In this document: piece by piece, positions 16,391 through 24,313 of the stretch
How the letters are laid out: every line of letters begins with the position of its first letter
Position numbering within the stretch: the stretch's first letter is position 1
Assembly: GCA_003149935.1 (NCBI GenBank)
Contig: QAMH01000007.1
Span: 168,102 to 232,101 of the forward strand
From: Coriobacteriia bacterium
Lineage (GTDB): Bacteria > Actinomycetota > Coriobacteriia > Coriobacteriales > QAMH01
Reading direction: 5' to 3'
DNA: 64,000 bases
Program-made: the position numbers and the translations under genes
Notes under the pieces: generated by a model
Database searches by the model: none
What the model saw: the letters and a program-made list of their open reading frames with translations, nothing else
What the model was told of the DNA's origin: nothing

Positions 16391-17238
16391 TACAGCACCA
16401 CCTCTTCGTGGCGAGCGACATGGCAGTTGATGTTGACTGCGACGGGTAAGCAGGCGATGTGCGTGGGAGCCTGCTCGATGTTGACGGCGAGGGCTGTCGT
16501 CGCACCACCGAAGCCGGCAGGGCCGGTGCCGAAAGCGTTGATGGCATCGAGCAATTCGACCTCGAGCTGCGCGTAAAAGGGGTCGGGGTTGTGCACACCC
16601 ACGGGCCGAAGCAGGGCGCGTTTGGCGAGCGAAGCGACGTGGTCAAAGTTGCCACCCACACCCACACCTACGATGATGGGTGGGCAGGGATTGGGGCCGG
16701 CGTGCCTGACGGCGTCGAGCACGAAGTCTCGCACTCCATCGATACCGTCAGCCGGCTTGAGCATCTTGAGCTGCCCCATGTTCTCCGAGCCAGCGCCTTT
16801 GGGCGCAAGCGTAATCTTGAGAGCGTCGCCATCCACGATATCGACGGTGATGAGCGCGGGCGTATTGTCGTCCGTGTTCACGCGACGCAGCGGGTCTGCC
16901 ACCATCGACTTGCGTAGGTAACCCTCGGTATAGCCGAGCGCAACGCCTGCGTTGATGGCATCGACGAGCGAGCCGCCTTCGATATGTACGTCCTGGCCCA
17001 GTTCGACGAAGACGCAGGCCGCACCCGTGTCTTGGCAAATAGGCACCATTTCGCCAGCGGCAATGGCGGCGTTTTCGAGCATGCAGCCGAGCGTCGCCTT
17101 GGCCACGGGCAACTCTTCGCTGTCACGTGCCTCATGCAGTGCGTTCAAAAGTCCTTCGTTCATGACGCAGTTGGCCCGGATACAGAGCTCGCTCACCGCA
17201 TTCGTAATCTCCGATGTTTGAATTACTCTCATATGCAC
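16390..17238 (-). CDS. fumarate hydratase / L(+)-tartrate dehydratase alpha subunit
   Basis: 282 residues of the class I fumarase N-terminal domain. Three conserved Cys for the 4Fe-4S cluster are seen in 'PICQDTGAAC', 'GPNPCPPIIVGVGVGGNFD' and 'VAVNINCHVARH'. 'TDDNTPALITVDIV' and 'GFGGATTALAVNIE' also match. Translationally coupled to the beta subunit. The start used here is ATG 17238; ATG two codons later is an alternative. Whether the pair acts on fumarate or tartrate cannot be settled from sequence; fumarase is more likely because no tartrate carrier is near. Confidence 0.87.
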   Translation of the reverse strand: MHMRVIQTSEITNAVSELCIRANCVMNEGLLNALHEARDSEELPVAKATLGCMLENAAIAAGEMVPICQDTGAACVFVELGQDVHIEGGSLVDAINAGVALGYTEGYLRKSMVADPLRRVNTDDNTPALITVDIVDGDALKITLAPKGAGSENMGQLKMLKPADGIDGVRDFVLDAVRHAGPNPCPPIIVGVGVGGNFDHVASLAKRALLRPVGVHNPDPFYAQLEVELLDAINAFGTGPAGFGGATTALAVNIEQAPTHIACLPVAVNINCHVARHEEVVL

Positions 17239-17259
17239 ATGCTCTCAATCGAAATGGCC

Positions 17260-17292
17260 GTACCAATGAAACGAGCCGCACGGAGCGGCTCG
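17260..17292 (-). terminator. terminator after tRNA-Val
   Basis: CGAGCCGC (17272-17279) and GCGGCTCG (17285-17292) form a perfect stem with a five-base loop. Read on the minus strand it runs into TTTCATT, placing it between tRNA-Val and the fumarase genes. Confidence 0.7.
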
Positions 17293-17302
17293 AAGAAATC
17301 TC

Positions 17303-17377
17303 TGGTGGGCGATGCAGGGTTCGAACCTGCGGCCCTCTGCTTGTAAGGCAGATGCGCTCCCGCTGCGCTAATCGCCC
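17303..17377 (-). tRNA. tRNA-Val (anticodon TAC)
   Basis: The minus strand folds as a full cloverleaf: acceptor GGGCGAT pairs with ATCGCCC, the anticodon loop CTTACAA gives TAC, the T-loop is GGTTCGAACC, and CCA is encoded at the 3' end. A terminator hairpin follows. Confidence 0.95.
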
Positions 17378-17437
17378 AGTGCCTTGGCATTTTATCGTAA
17401 AATCCTCCAAAGTACAGATGGAGAATGGAGGGGCGCG

Positions 17438-18151
17438 ATGCCCGCTGAGAACATTGAACTGCTCATCGAGTTTACGCACGATGATGATCCCCGCGCTCGT
17501 GCCATGGCGGTTGCGGGCCTGGCCAAGGCTGCTGATGCACGCGGCTTCGCGCCCGTACTTGTCTGCCTCTTTGACCCGGTGGACGAGGTGCGGGCGGCTG
17601 CTGCCACGGCGCTCGGCATTTTCGGCGACGACCGTGCGTTCGAGGCTTTGGTCGAGTGTTTGAATGATCCGAACGAGCGCGTTGCCGTGAATTGCGCCTG
17701 GTCGCTTGGCCAGATTCCCACCACGCGCTGCCTCGACAAGCTCTGCGAGATCGTCGCGGATAAAACAATCGCGCCTTCCATACGCGTCGCCGCCGCGACG
17801 GCTATCGGCGAGCGCTCGTCGCTTCCCGGTTTCGACATCACGACAGATGCCGCGCTCATCGAGCGTGCCCGCGTCGCCCTGCTCGGCGCTCTCGGTGACG
17901 AGGAAGACGAGCTGCGTGCGGCCTGCATCTGGACGCTCGGACACTTCCCGGCTGACAAGCAGACGACCGAGGCATGCATCGAAGCGCTTGATGACGAGTA
18001 CGAATGGGTCGTGCGCTATGCCATCGAGGCGCTCGCCCACTTCAAGGACCTCGCGGCGCTCGACCCTTTGCTCGAGTTGTCGGAGAGCGAAGACGACGAG
18101 ATCAGGGACCTTGCGTGCCAGGCCGTGGACCTCTTGAGGGACGACGCTTGA
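17438..18151 (+). CDS. HEAT-repeat protein
   Basis: 237 residues from ATG 17438 (GGAGGGG five bases upstream; an in-frame TTG at 17384 would run through the region next to the tRNA). The whole chain is alpha-helical repeats of about 30 residues: 'DPRARAMAVAGLAKA', 'DEVRAAAATALGIFGD', 'NERVAVNCAWSLGQI', 'DELRAACIWTLGHF' and 'EWVVRYAIEALAHF'. Such HEAT/PBS-lyase-type proteins are scaffolds for protein interaction. No catalytic residues, signal peptide or membrane segment. A role cannot be assigned. The tRNA-Phe promoter overlaps its stop codon. Confidence 0.8.
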   Translation: MPAENIELLIEFTHDDDPRARAMAVAGLAKAADARGFAPVLVCLFDPVDEVRAAAATALGIFGDDRAFEALVECLNDPNERVAVNCAWSLGQIPTTRCLDKLCEIVADKTIAPSIRVAAATAIGERSSLPGFDITTDAALIERARVALLGALGDEEDELRAACIWTLGHFPADKQTTEACIEALDDEYEWVVRYAIEALAHFKDLAALDPLLELSESEDDEIRDLACQAVDLLRDDA

Positions 18152-18175
18152 CCGCAACGCTCGTTTTGGTAAACT
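18148..18175 (+). promoter_or_regulatory. tRNA-Phe promoter
   Basis: TTGACC (18148-18153) and TAAACT (18170-18175) with a 16-base spacer, ending 23 bases before the tRNA. Confidence 0.6.
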
Positions 18176-18198
18176 AACCGCTGCTGTAAAGCGCCTGT

Positions 18199-18274
18199 GG
18201 CTAGGTAGCTCAGTCGGTAGAGCAGGGGACTGAAAATCCCTGTGCCGGGGGTTCAAGTCCCTCTCTAGCCACCA
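18199..18274 (+). tRNA. tRNA-Phe (anticodon GAA)
   Basis: Acceptor GGCTAGG pairs with TCTAGCC (one G-U), the D-arm is GCTCAGTCGGTAGAGC, the anticodon loop CTGAAAA gives GAA, the T-loop is TTCAAGT, and CCA is encoded. A strong terminator follows. Confidence 0.95.
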
Positions 18275-18285
18275 TCAACCACTCA

Positions 18286-18312
18286 GACCGCCTCGTCAGG
18301 CGGTCTTTTTCT
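18286..18312 (+). terminator. Rho-independent terminator after tRNA-Phe
   Basis: GACCGCCT and AGGCGGTC form an eight-base stem with a four-base loop, followed by TTTTTCTTT. Confidence 0.9.
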
Positions 18313-18432
18313 TTCCTCGGCCCTTCCCTTTTGCTCTTCCTCTGACCGGCACGATGAGGGAAGCGCTTCAGACGAACCCTCATCCATCTTGATTGGCTAT
18401 AATGAATTCGCACTCGACGGGAGGAGCATCGC

Positions 18433-19308
18433 GTGGCATACGGCGCGGACATCCAGAAGATTCTTCTGCGTATCCAGCAGAGCGAGATGACGGAAGCTGC
18501 CGCCTATCATGCGATGGCCGACGCCATCAAGGACGAACATAATCGCGAGGCGCTTACCAGGGTTGCCGACGAGATCGCAAGTCAGGCCAAGGCGCTCGAG
18601 ACCTACACCAACAAGCAACTTGCTGCAGACGAGCGCAAGGTCAAGCGCTACGCGCGTATGGCACGCATCTTCGGCTTTACCTTCGCCGCCAAGCTCATGG
18701 ATCGGCGCAAGATCAAGTTCGTCAACCATTCCAAGAGACTTTTGAGCGAAATGCCCGAGGTCGAGAAGATGCAGGCAGACGAGCAGAAACGCGATGACGA
18801 GCTCTTTGCGCTGCTCAACGAGAAGCGTCTTTCCTACGTCGGTGCGATGATTCTTGGCATGAACGATGCCATCGTCGAGATAACCGGTACGCTCGCCGGT
18901 CTCACGCTCGCCATGCAGAACACACGCCTCATTGCGCTCTCCGGCCTCATCACCGGCGTTGCGGCGACGCTTTCCATGGCCGCGAGCGAGTATCTGGCCG
19001 AGCGCAGCGACGGCAAGGGCGATGCGGCCAAGTCGGGTCTCATGACAGGTGGGGCGTACTTCATCACCGTTGTCATACTGCTGCTGCCCTACCTTATCCT
19101 CGATGACAAGATGTATCTGCTGGCCATGGGCATCATGCTCGTCCTCGTGGTGCTGATTCTGGCAGGCTTCAATTTCTACACCTCCGTTGCACGTGATGTA
19201 TCGTTTGGCAAAAACTTTGGGCAGATGTGTGCGATTTCTCTTGGTGTCGCGGCGCTGTCCTTCGTTTTGGGATACGCTGTTCGCACATTCCTTGGCGTCG
19301 ACGTCTAG
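18433..19308 (+). CDS. ferritin-like / VIT1-CCC1 iron-manganese transporter fusion
   Basis: 291 residues from GTG 18433 (GGGAGGAG upstream; a TATAAT box at 18398-18403 lies in front). Residues 1-100 are a helical rubrerythrin/ferritin-like domain rich in Glu and His ('MTEAAAYHAMAD', 'IKDEHNREALTRVADE'). From about residue 135 five membrane segments follow with 'GAMILGMNDAIVEITGTLAGLTLAM' and 'AASEYLAERS', the VIT1/CCC1 metal-transport signature. The layout matches MbfA-type exporters, in which the ferritin-like domain senses or delivers iron and the membrane part expels it. Peroxide and iron detoxification is the likely role. Confidence 0.82.
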   Translation: MAYGADIQKILLRIQQSEMTEAAAYHAMADAIKDEHNREALTRVADEIASQAKALETYTNKQLAADERKVKRYARMARIFGFTFAAKLMDRRKIKFVNHSKRLLSEMPEVEKMQADEQKRDDELFALLNEKRLSYVGAMILGMNDAIVEITGTLAGLTLAMQNTRLIALSGLITGVAATLSMAASEYLAERSDGKGDAAKSGLMTGGAYFITVVILLLPYLILDDKMYLLAMGIMLVLVVLILAGFNFYTSVARDVSFGKNFGQMCAISLGVAALSFVLGYAVRTFLGVDV

Positions 19309-19328
19309 ATTGAAAGGTTTTACGCACC

Positions 19329-20567
19329 ATGCACATGACCGAAGAGCAATTTGACATCATCAAGGCCCAGCTCAAGAAGCTCGTTGCAATTCCCGACGGC
19401 TTCTATGCAAAGAAATTCGCGGGTATCGACATCGACGCGATTAAGGACCAAAGCGATTTCGAGAAGCTCCCCTTTACCGATAAGGGCGATTTGCGCGAGG
19501 CCTATCCGCTCGGAATCGCCGCCGTTCCGCCCGAGCAGATCGTGCGCATTCACAGCTCTTCGGGTACGACGGGCACGCCTGTCATCATTCCCTACACCAA
19601 GAAGGACGTCGAGGACTGGGCGATTCAATTTGCACGTTGCTACGAGTATGCAGGTGTCACGAGGGAAGACCGTGTGCACATCACGCCGGGTTACGGCCTG
19701 TGGACTGCCGGCATCGGCTTCCAGCTTGGCTGCGAGCTGCTTGGCGCCATGGCGATTCCCATGGGACCGGGCAACACCGACAAGCAGCTCAAGATGATGA
19801 TGGACCTCGAGAGCACGGTGCTGTGCGCGACGAGCTCGTATGCGCTGCGCCTTGCCGAGGAAATCGCCAAGCGCGGTATCGGCGACCAAATCAAGCTGCG
19901 CAAGGGCATCATCGGCTCGGAGCGTTGGGGCGAGAAGATGCGTCGTCGCATCGCCAACGAGCTCGGTGTCGAGCTCTACGACATCTACGGCCTCACCGAG
20001 GTCTACGGCCCCGGCATTGGCATTAACTGCCAGGCCGATAGCGCCGTGCATATCTGGAGCGACTACGTCTACCTCGAGATTATCGACCCCGTCACGGGAG
20101 AGCCCGTTCCCGACGGCGAGCCGGGAGAGATCGTGCTCACGACGCTGCAGAAGGAGGGTGCGCCGCTCATCCGCTTCCGCACGCATGACCTCTCGCGCAT
20201 CGTGCCGGGCGATTGCGCCTGCGGGCACAACGAGCATCCGCGCATCGATATCATCACGGGTCGTACCGATGACATGGTCAAGGTGCACGGCGTCAACATG
20301 TTCCCGGCGCAGATTGAGGAGGTCATCGCCGCAGTCGATGGCGCCAGCAGCGAGTACCAGATGATGATCGACCATCTCAACGGCAAGGACATCGCCACGC
20401 TCTTCGTCGAGGTCGAGCCCAGCGCCAACAAGTACAACATGGAAGAGACCATCGCGACGGAGTTCAAGAACCGCATCGGCTTCACACCGCAGGTCAAACC
20501 CGTCGACATCGAGGATTTGCCACGTAGCGAGAAGAAGACGACGCGCATCTTCGACAACAGGTACTAG
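19329..20567 (+). CDS. phenylacetate-CoA ligase family enzyme (AMP-forming)
   Basis: 412 residues. The ATP-loop reads 'IHSSSGTTGTPVIIPYTKKD', then 'DIYGLTEVYGPGIG' (AMP/substrate motif), 'HDLSRIVPGDCACGHNEHPRID' and 'GRTDDMVKVHGVNMFPAQIEEV', all diagnostic for PaaK-type ligases. The enzyme activates an aryl acid (phenylacetate, indoleacetate or similar) to its CoA ester via the acyl-adenylate. No indolepyruvate ferredoxin oxidoreductase genes are next to it, so the physiological acid is open. It starts 20 bases after the iron-transporter gene. The following intergenic stretch carries a dispersed repeat. Confidence 0.85.
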   Translation: MHMTEEQFDIIKAQLKKLVAIPDGFYAKKFAGIDIDAIKDQSDFEKLPFTDKGDLREAYPLGIAAVPPEQIVRIHSSSGTTGTPVIIPYTKKDVEDWAIQFARCYEYAGVTREDRVHITPGYGLWTAGIGFQLGCELLGAMAIPMGPGNTDKQLKMMMDLESTVLCATSSYALRLAEEIAKRGIGDQIKLRKGIIGSERWGEKMRRRIANELGVELYDIYGLTEVYGPGIGINCQADSAVHIWSDYVYLEIIDPVTGEPVPDGEPGEIVLTTLQKEGAPLIRFRTHDLSRIVPGDCACGHNEHPRIDIITGRTDDMVKVHGVNMFPAQIEEVIAAVDGASSEYQMMIDHLNGKDIATLFVEVEPSANKYNMEETIATEFKNRIGFTPQVKPVDIEDLPRSEKKTTRIFDNRY

Positions 20568-20573
20568 GCCCCT

Positions 20574-20638
20574 GTTGTCATTTCGAGTGAGATCTCTCCA
20601 TTACGCGGCCTATCGGCCGCTCCAGTCGAGATGACAAT
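20574..20638. repeat. TGTCATTTCGA-family repeat, inverted pair
   Basis: GTTGTCATTTCGAG near 20574-20588 and GTCGAGATGACAAT at 20625-20638 are inverted to one another around a GC-rich centre that itself contains CGGCCTATCGGCCG. It lies between two convergent genes and could fold as a terminator. Confidence 0.7.
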
Positions 20639-20664
20639 GGGACGGCGTACGCCTGTGCTTGACG

Positions 20665-21255
20665 TTATTTCTCTGCGGTGATGACGCGCGTGGGGGTCAC
20701 GATGTAGTCGACGCGGCAATCGGTTGCCTCGCGTGGCACCTCGTCGACAATCTGCTCGTCGAATGCGATGCCAATCGTCATGCTCTCCGCGCTTAGATAG
20801 GGGAGGAAACGGTCGTAGAATCCGCCGCCCTGGCCCAGGCGATTGCCGTGCTTGTCGAAGGCGATGCCTGGCACGAGTATGAGATCGATGTTTTCCGGCG
20901 GAACGTGCCGGGAGGAGTCGAGCTCCGTCACTATCTCTCGCGGCGTTTCGAGGACGCTCCAATCATCGTTCATGTCAAAGGCGAAGAATGACATGTTCGT
21001 CTCGGAGCGGACGAGGGGAAAGGCGATGACGGGACGCTGATCAAACAGGAACAGTTTTTCCCGATTTGAGACAAATCGTGCTTCTGACCCGGTGGGATAG
21101 TAGACGGCGATGCATTTCGCATGCCTGAGGGCTGGAAGATTGAAGAGCCTATCTTCTAATGCTGCCTCATACGTTTTGCGAACATCAGCTGCGATCGAAC
21201 CACGTTTGGCGCGCATGCTTTCTCGCAGCGCAGCCTTTTCTTCTGCAGTATTCAT
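20665..21255 (-). CDS. 5-formyltetrahydrofolate cyclo-ligase
   Basis: 196 residues, usual length for the family. 'MRAKRGSI' at the N-terminus, 'VYYPTGSEARF', 'LVPGIAFDKHGNRLGQGGGFYDRFL' region (folate and ATP site, GQGGGFYDR) and 'DYIVTPTRVI' at the end are all conserved. It converts 5-formyl-THF to methenyl-THF in one-carbon metabolism. Divergent from lysC with a short shared upstream region of 78 bases. Confidence 0.92.
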   Translation of the reverse strand: MNTAEEKAALRESMRAKRGSIAADVRKTYEAALEDRLFNLPALRHAKCIAVYYPTGSEARFVSNREKLFLFDQRPVIAFPLVRSETNMSFFAFDMNDDWSVLETPREIVTELDSSRHVPPENIDLILVPGIAFDKHGNRLGQGGGFYDRFLPYLSAESMTIGIAFDEQIVDEVPREATDCRVDYIVTPTRVITAEK

Positions 21256-21333
21256 GGCGAATATAGTACCAAAAGTATGCAGAAGTGAGAAATCGAGCCT
21301 GATACGCGGGGATTATTTGCTACCATTCCGAGC

Positions 21334-22614
21334 ATGTCTGTAGTTGTTGCAAAATTCGGCGGAACTTCCGTCGCGAACCCTGAGCGCATCAGGAGCGTCG
21401 CGCAGCGCATCGTCAGCCGCAAGCGTGCTGGCGATAGCGTTGTTGCCGTCGTGTCTGCCATGGGCAAGACGACCGACGACCTCGTGGCGCTTGCCAGCTC
21501 CATCTCCGAGTCACCCGACCCGCGCGAGATGGACACGCTGCTCTCCACGGGCGAGATGGTCTCGATGTCGCTTTTGGCCATGGCCGTCGCCGAGCTTGGC
21601 GAGGAGGCCATCAGCCTCTCCGGCCGTCAGATTGGCCTTATCACCGATAGCGTGCACGGCAAGGCATCGATTCGCGAGATTCACGCCGATCGCATCCGCG
21701 TGGCACTTTCCGAAGGCCGCATCGTCATCGTTGCCGGCTTCCAGGGTATCGATGCTGCCGGCGATATCACGACGCTCGGTCGTGGTGGCTCGGACACCAC
21801 GGCGGTCGCCATCGCGGCAGGCATCAAGGCAGACGTTTGCGAGATTTACACGGACGTTGCCGGCGTTTACACGGCCGATCCGCGCATCGTTCCGCGTGCC
21901 TGCAAGATTGACCAGATCAGCTACGAGGAAATGCTCGAGATGGCCGCGGGCGGCGCGGGCGTGTTGCACAAGCGCTGCATCGAGTTCGCGCGTAATTTTG
22001 GCGTGGTGATACATTGCCGCTCGTCATTCAGCGATGAGCCGGGCACGATAGTGAAGGAGTATGACCCCACTATGGAAAAGGCTATTGTCAGCGGCGTCGC
22101 ACACGACCTTTCGGAAGCCAAGTTCACGATTCGTGACGTGCCTGACACCACGGGCGTAGCCGCCAGGGTCTTTGGGGCCATGGCCGATGCCAATCTCGGT
22201 GTCGACATGATCATTCAGAACCTCTCCGAGAACGGGCACACCGACATCACCTTCACAAGTCCGCGCGCCGATATCGAGAAGACGACCGAGGTCATGGATC
22301 GCATCGTGCGCGAACTCGGCGCACGCGAGCTTCTCATTACCGAGGAAGTCGCGAAGGTCTCCATCATCGGTGCGGGCATGAAGGTCAACTCGGGCGTCGC
22401 GGCGCAGATGTTCCGCACGCTTGCCGAGGGCGGTATCAACATCACGATGATTTCGACCTCTGACATCCGCACGAGCGTCGTCATTCCGGCCGAGAGCGCC
22501 GAGGAGGCAGTGCGCTTGCTGCACACGGCGTTCGGTCTCGACGGCGCCAAGGTGTTCGAGGAGACGCAGCTCTCTGCCGAGGAGCTTGCCGCCAAAGCCA
22601 AGAAGGGCCGCTAG
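21334..22614 (+). CDS. lysC: aspartate kinase
   Basis: 426 residues. It opens with 'VVVAKFGGTSVANPERI', has 'GRGGSDTTAVAIAAGI' and 'TDVAGVYTADPRIV' of the kinase domain, and two ACT domains from about residue 260 (for example 'IIGAGMKVNSGVAAQMFRTLAEGG'-type block near residue 350). It phosphorylates aspartate as the first step toward lysine, threonine and methionine, and the ACT pair implies feedback by end product. Its stop overlaps the stop of the convergent serine hydrolase gene by four bases. Confidence 0.95.
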   Translation: MSVVVAKFGGTSVANPERIRSVAQRIVSRKRAGDSVVAVVSAMGKTTDDLVALASSISESPDPREMDTLLSTGEMVSMSLLAMAVAELGEEAISLSGRQIGLITDSVHGKASIREIHADRIRVALSEGRIVIVAGFQGIDAAGDITTLGRGGSDTTAVAIAAGIKADVCEIYTDVAGVYTADPRIVPRACKIDQISYEEMLEMAAGGAGVLHKRCIEFARNFGVVIHCRSSFSDEPGTIVKEYDPTMEKAIVSGVAHDLSEAKFTIRDVPDTTGVAARVFGAMADANLGVDMIIQNLSENGHTDITFTSPRADIEKTTEVMDRIVRELGARELLITEEVAKVSIIGAGMKVNSGVAAQMFRTLAEGGINITMISTSDIRTSVVIPAESAEEAVRLLHTAFGLDGAKVFEETQLSAEELAAKAKKGR

Positions 22615-24125
22615 CACACGGCTGACAACACCGCGTTTCTCAGATCCCAGAGGCGCCCGTCGCCGTAGGAGTAGTGCGTCGCAACTGCGTAGATGCAGTC
22701 GCCTTCGACGCCTCCGAGTACGTCAAGGGCGCCGCCGTAGTTGGCGCCCCAAATCCAGCCTTCCTTGTAATAGCAGTGATCGCGGAAGGCGTCTGCGAAC
22801 AGGTCGCGATTGGGGCCGCCATAACGCAGGTACTCGTCGATGGTGATCCAGAGCTCGGCAAGTTCCAGGGGCGTGATATCGGTGTAATGCCCGCGGTTCA
22901 TGCGTATCTCGACGCCGCTGTCACCTGCGATCTTGTCCATGTACCAGCGCCCGTAACGGTTATACAGCGAGCTATAGCCTGTATTGCTCGAGTAGTAGAT
23001 CGTCTCGTTGATCGTGTTGCGTACGCCCCAAACGCTAGGTGCGTCGTTCATGCAAAGCGATGCGATGTAGGGACCCTTGATGGACGATGCGCTGTAGTAG
23101 TCCTTGCCTGCGTTGTAAGAGATGCAGGCGCCGGTGTTGTGGTTAATCGCGACAAAGGCCACATCCCCATTCCACATGTGATGTTCCCACGTCCCGCGCT
23201 GGTCCATGTTGATTTGACCATATGTCGAAAAGCCCCAGTCGGGTCTTCCCGCAACCAGACAGCGGAGGTTCGCGGTGTTGATGCCCGGCCCGTCCTCGTG
23301 CACGGGAAGCGCGGCGGCATACCAGCTCACGCCTTCGGAATGCCAGCCGGCGCCCGTGAGCATCTGGTCTTCGTCGGGCCAGATGGTGAAGTTATGCGTA
23401 CCTGTCCATGCGTTGGGGTTGTACTGGCGATAGACGGGAATTGCTTCGTCAACGGCCGAATAGTGGCTGATGCCCTCAAAGCGCCATTCGTGTTCGACAA
23501 GATTGTCGCGCTCGATGACGGAGAGCGTGTAATGATGGTCGCCCGCATAGGGGTTATACAGGCGGAACACCGGCAGGTCAGAGAAGAGCGGCACCATCCA
23601 GCCGACGCCTTCGTAGACCCAACCGATGCTGCAGATGCTATCGCGCTCCGCGCGGTCCGTGGTGTAGAAGTGCTCGCTCGTCTGCGCATTGTAGATGCGG
23701 TACAGCGGCACGGTCTCTTCCGACTGAGTGAGCGGGTGTTCGGGCTCGGGTTCAGGAGCGGGTTCAGGATCCGGAGCAGGTTCAGGCTCTGGGGCAGGTT
23801 GCTCGTCGACGACGATGTCGACTGGCCCGGGATCATCCGGTGTCGAATCATCCTGCGCGAGGACGACATCGGTGACAGGCATCGCGTCTATGTCAGTTGA
23901 TGGGGATGTATTCGCTTCGAGAGTTTCGAGAGCGACATTGCTGTCCAACGGTTCTTCTGCAGCATGCGCAGGCCTTGCGAGAGAGACCATCGTGATAAGC
24001 GCGGCCAGCATGAGGGTAGCTGCAATAAGGACAGTCCGCGAGGTGCGCCAATCGGCGTGCTTTGCCTGCTGCATCGAAGCATATGGGCCAGAACCTTGTT
24101 GGAATGTGTCTGGAAACCGCTGCAT
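22611..24125 (-). CDS. secreted serine hydrolase (beta-lactamase fold) with three DUF5648-type repeats
   Basis: 504 residues from ATG 24125 (GGGAGA upstream on the minus strand; longer in-frame starts read through the promoter region). A signal or membrane segment lies at about residues 27-55, then an acidic Pro-Glu linker. Three repeats of about 45 residues follow ('YRIYNAQTSEHFYT', 'FRLYNPYAGDHHYT', 'YRQYNPNAWTGTHNFT'). The C-terminal 220 residues carry 'SASSIKGPYIASL' (SxxK), 'YYSSNTGYSSL' (SxN) and 'YYKEGWIWG' (KTG position), i.e. the three motifs of penicillin-binding proteins and class A beta-lactamases. It probably acts on peptidoglycan peptides or a surface ester. The repeats are shared with the two BspA-type proteins at 52745 and 54414. 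Confidence 0.7.
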   Translation of the reverse strand: MQRFPDTFQQGSGPYASMQQAKHADWRTSRTVLIAATLMLAALITMVSLARPAHAAEEPLDSNVALETLEANTSPSTDIDAMPVTDVVLAQDDSTPDDPGPVDIVVDEQPAPEPEPAPDPEPAPEPEPEHPLTQSEETVPLYRIYNAQTSEHFYTTDRAERDSICSIGWVYEGVGWMVPLFSDLPVFRLYNPYAGDHHYTLSVIERDNLVEHEWRFEGISHYSAVDEAIPVYRQYNPNAWTGTHNFTIWPDEDQMLTGAGWHSEGVSWYAAALPVHEDGPGINTANLRCLVAGRPDWGFSTYGQINMDQRGTWEHHMWNGDVAFVAINHNTGACISYNAGKDYYSASSIKGPYIASLCMNDAPSVWGVRNTINETIYYSSNTGYSSLYNRYGRWYMDKIAGDSGVEIRMNRGHYTDITPLELAELWITIDEYLRYGGPNRDLFADAFRDHCYYKEGWIWGANYGGALDVLGGVEGDCIYAVATHYSYGDGRLWDLRNAVLSAVC

Positions 24126-24313
24126 GCTGTGTTTTCTCCCTATCAAGCACGTGTGCTCGTAAACTATATCAGGCTCGTGAGCTTTGCTGGCGCGGGATTG
24201 TCTGCGCGTTGTGACGTGTGGATGCACGGTGGCAAGAGAATGCGGTAAGCGGCGTATTACAATGGGCTGCATCAGGAATCGCGACCAATGTCGTGACGGC
24301 AGGAGCATCATCG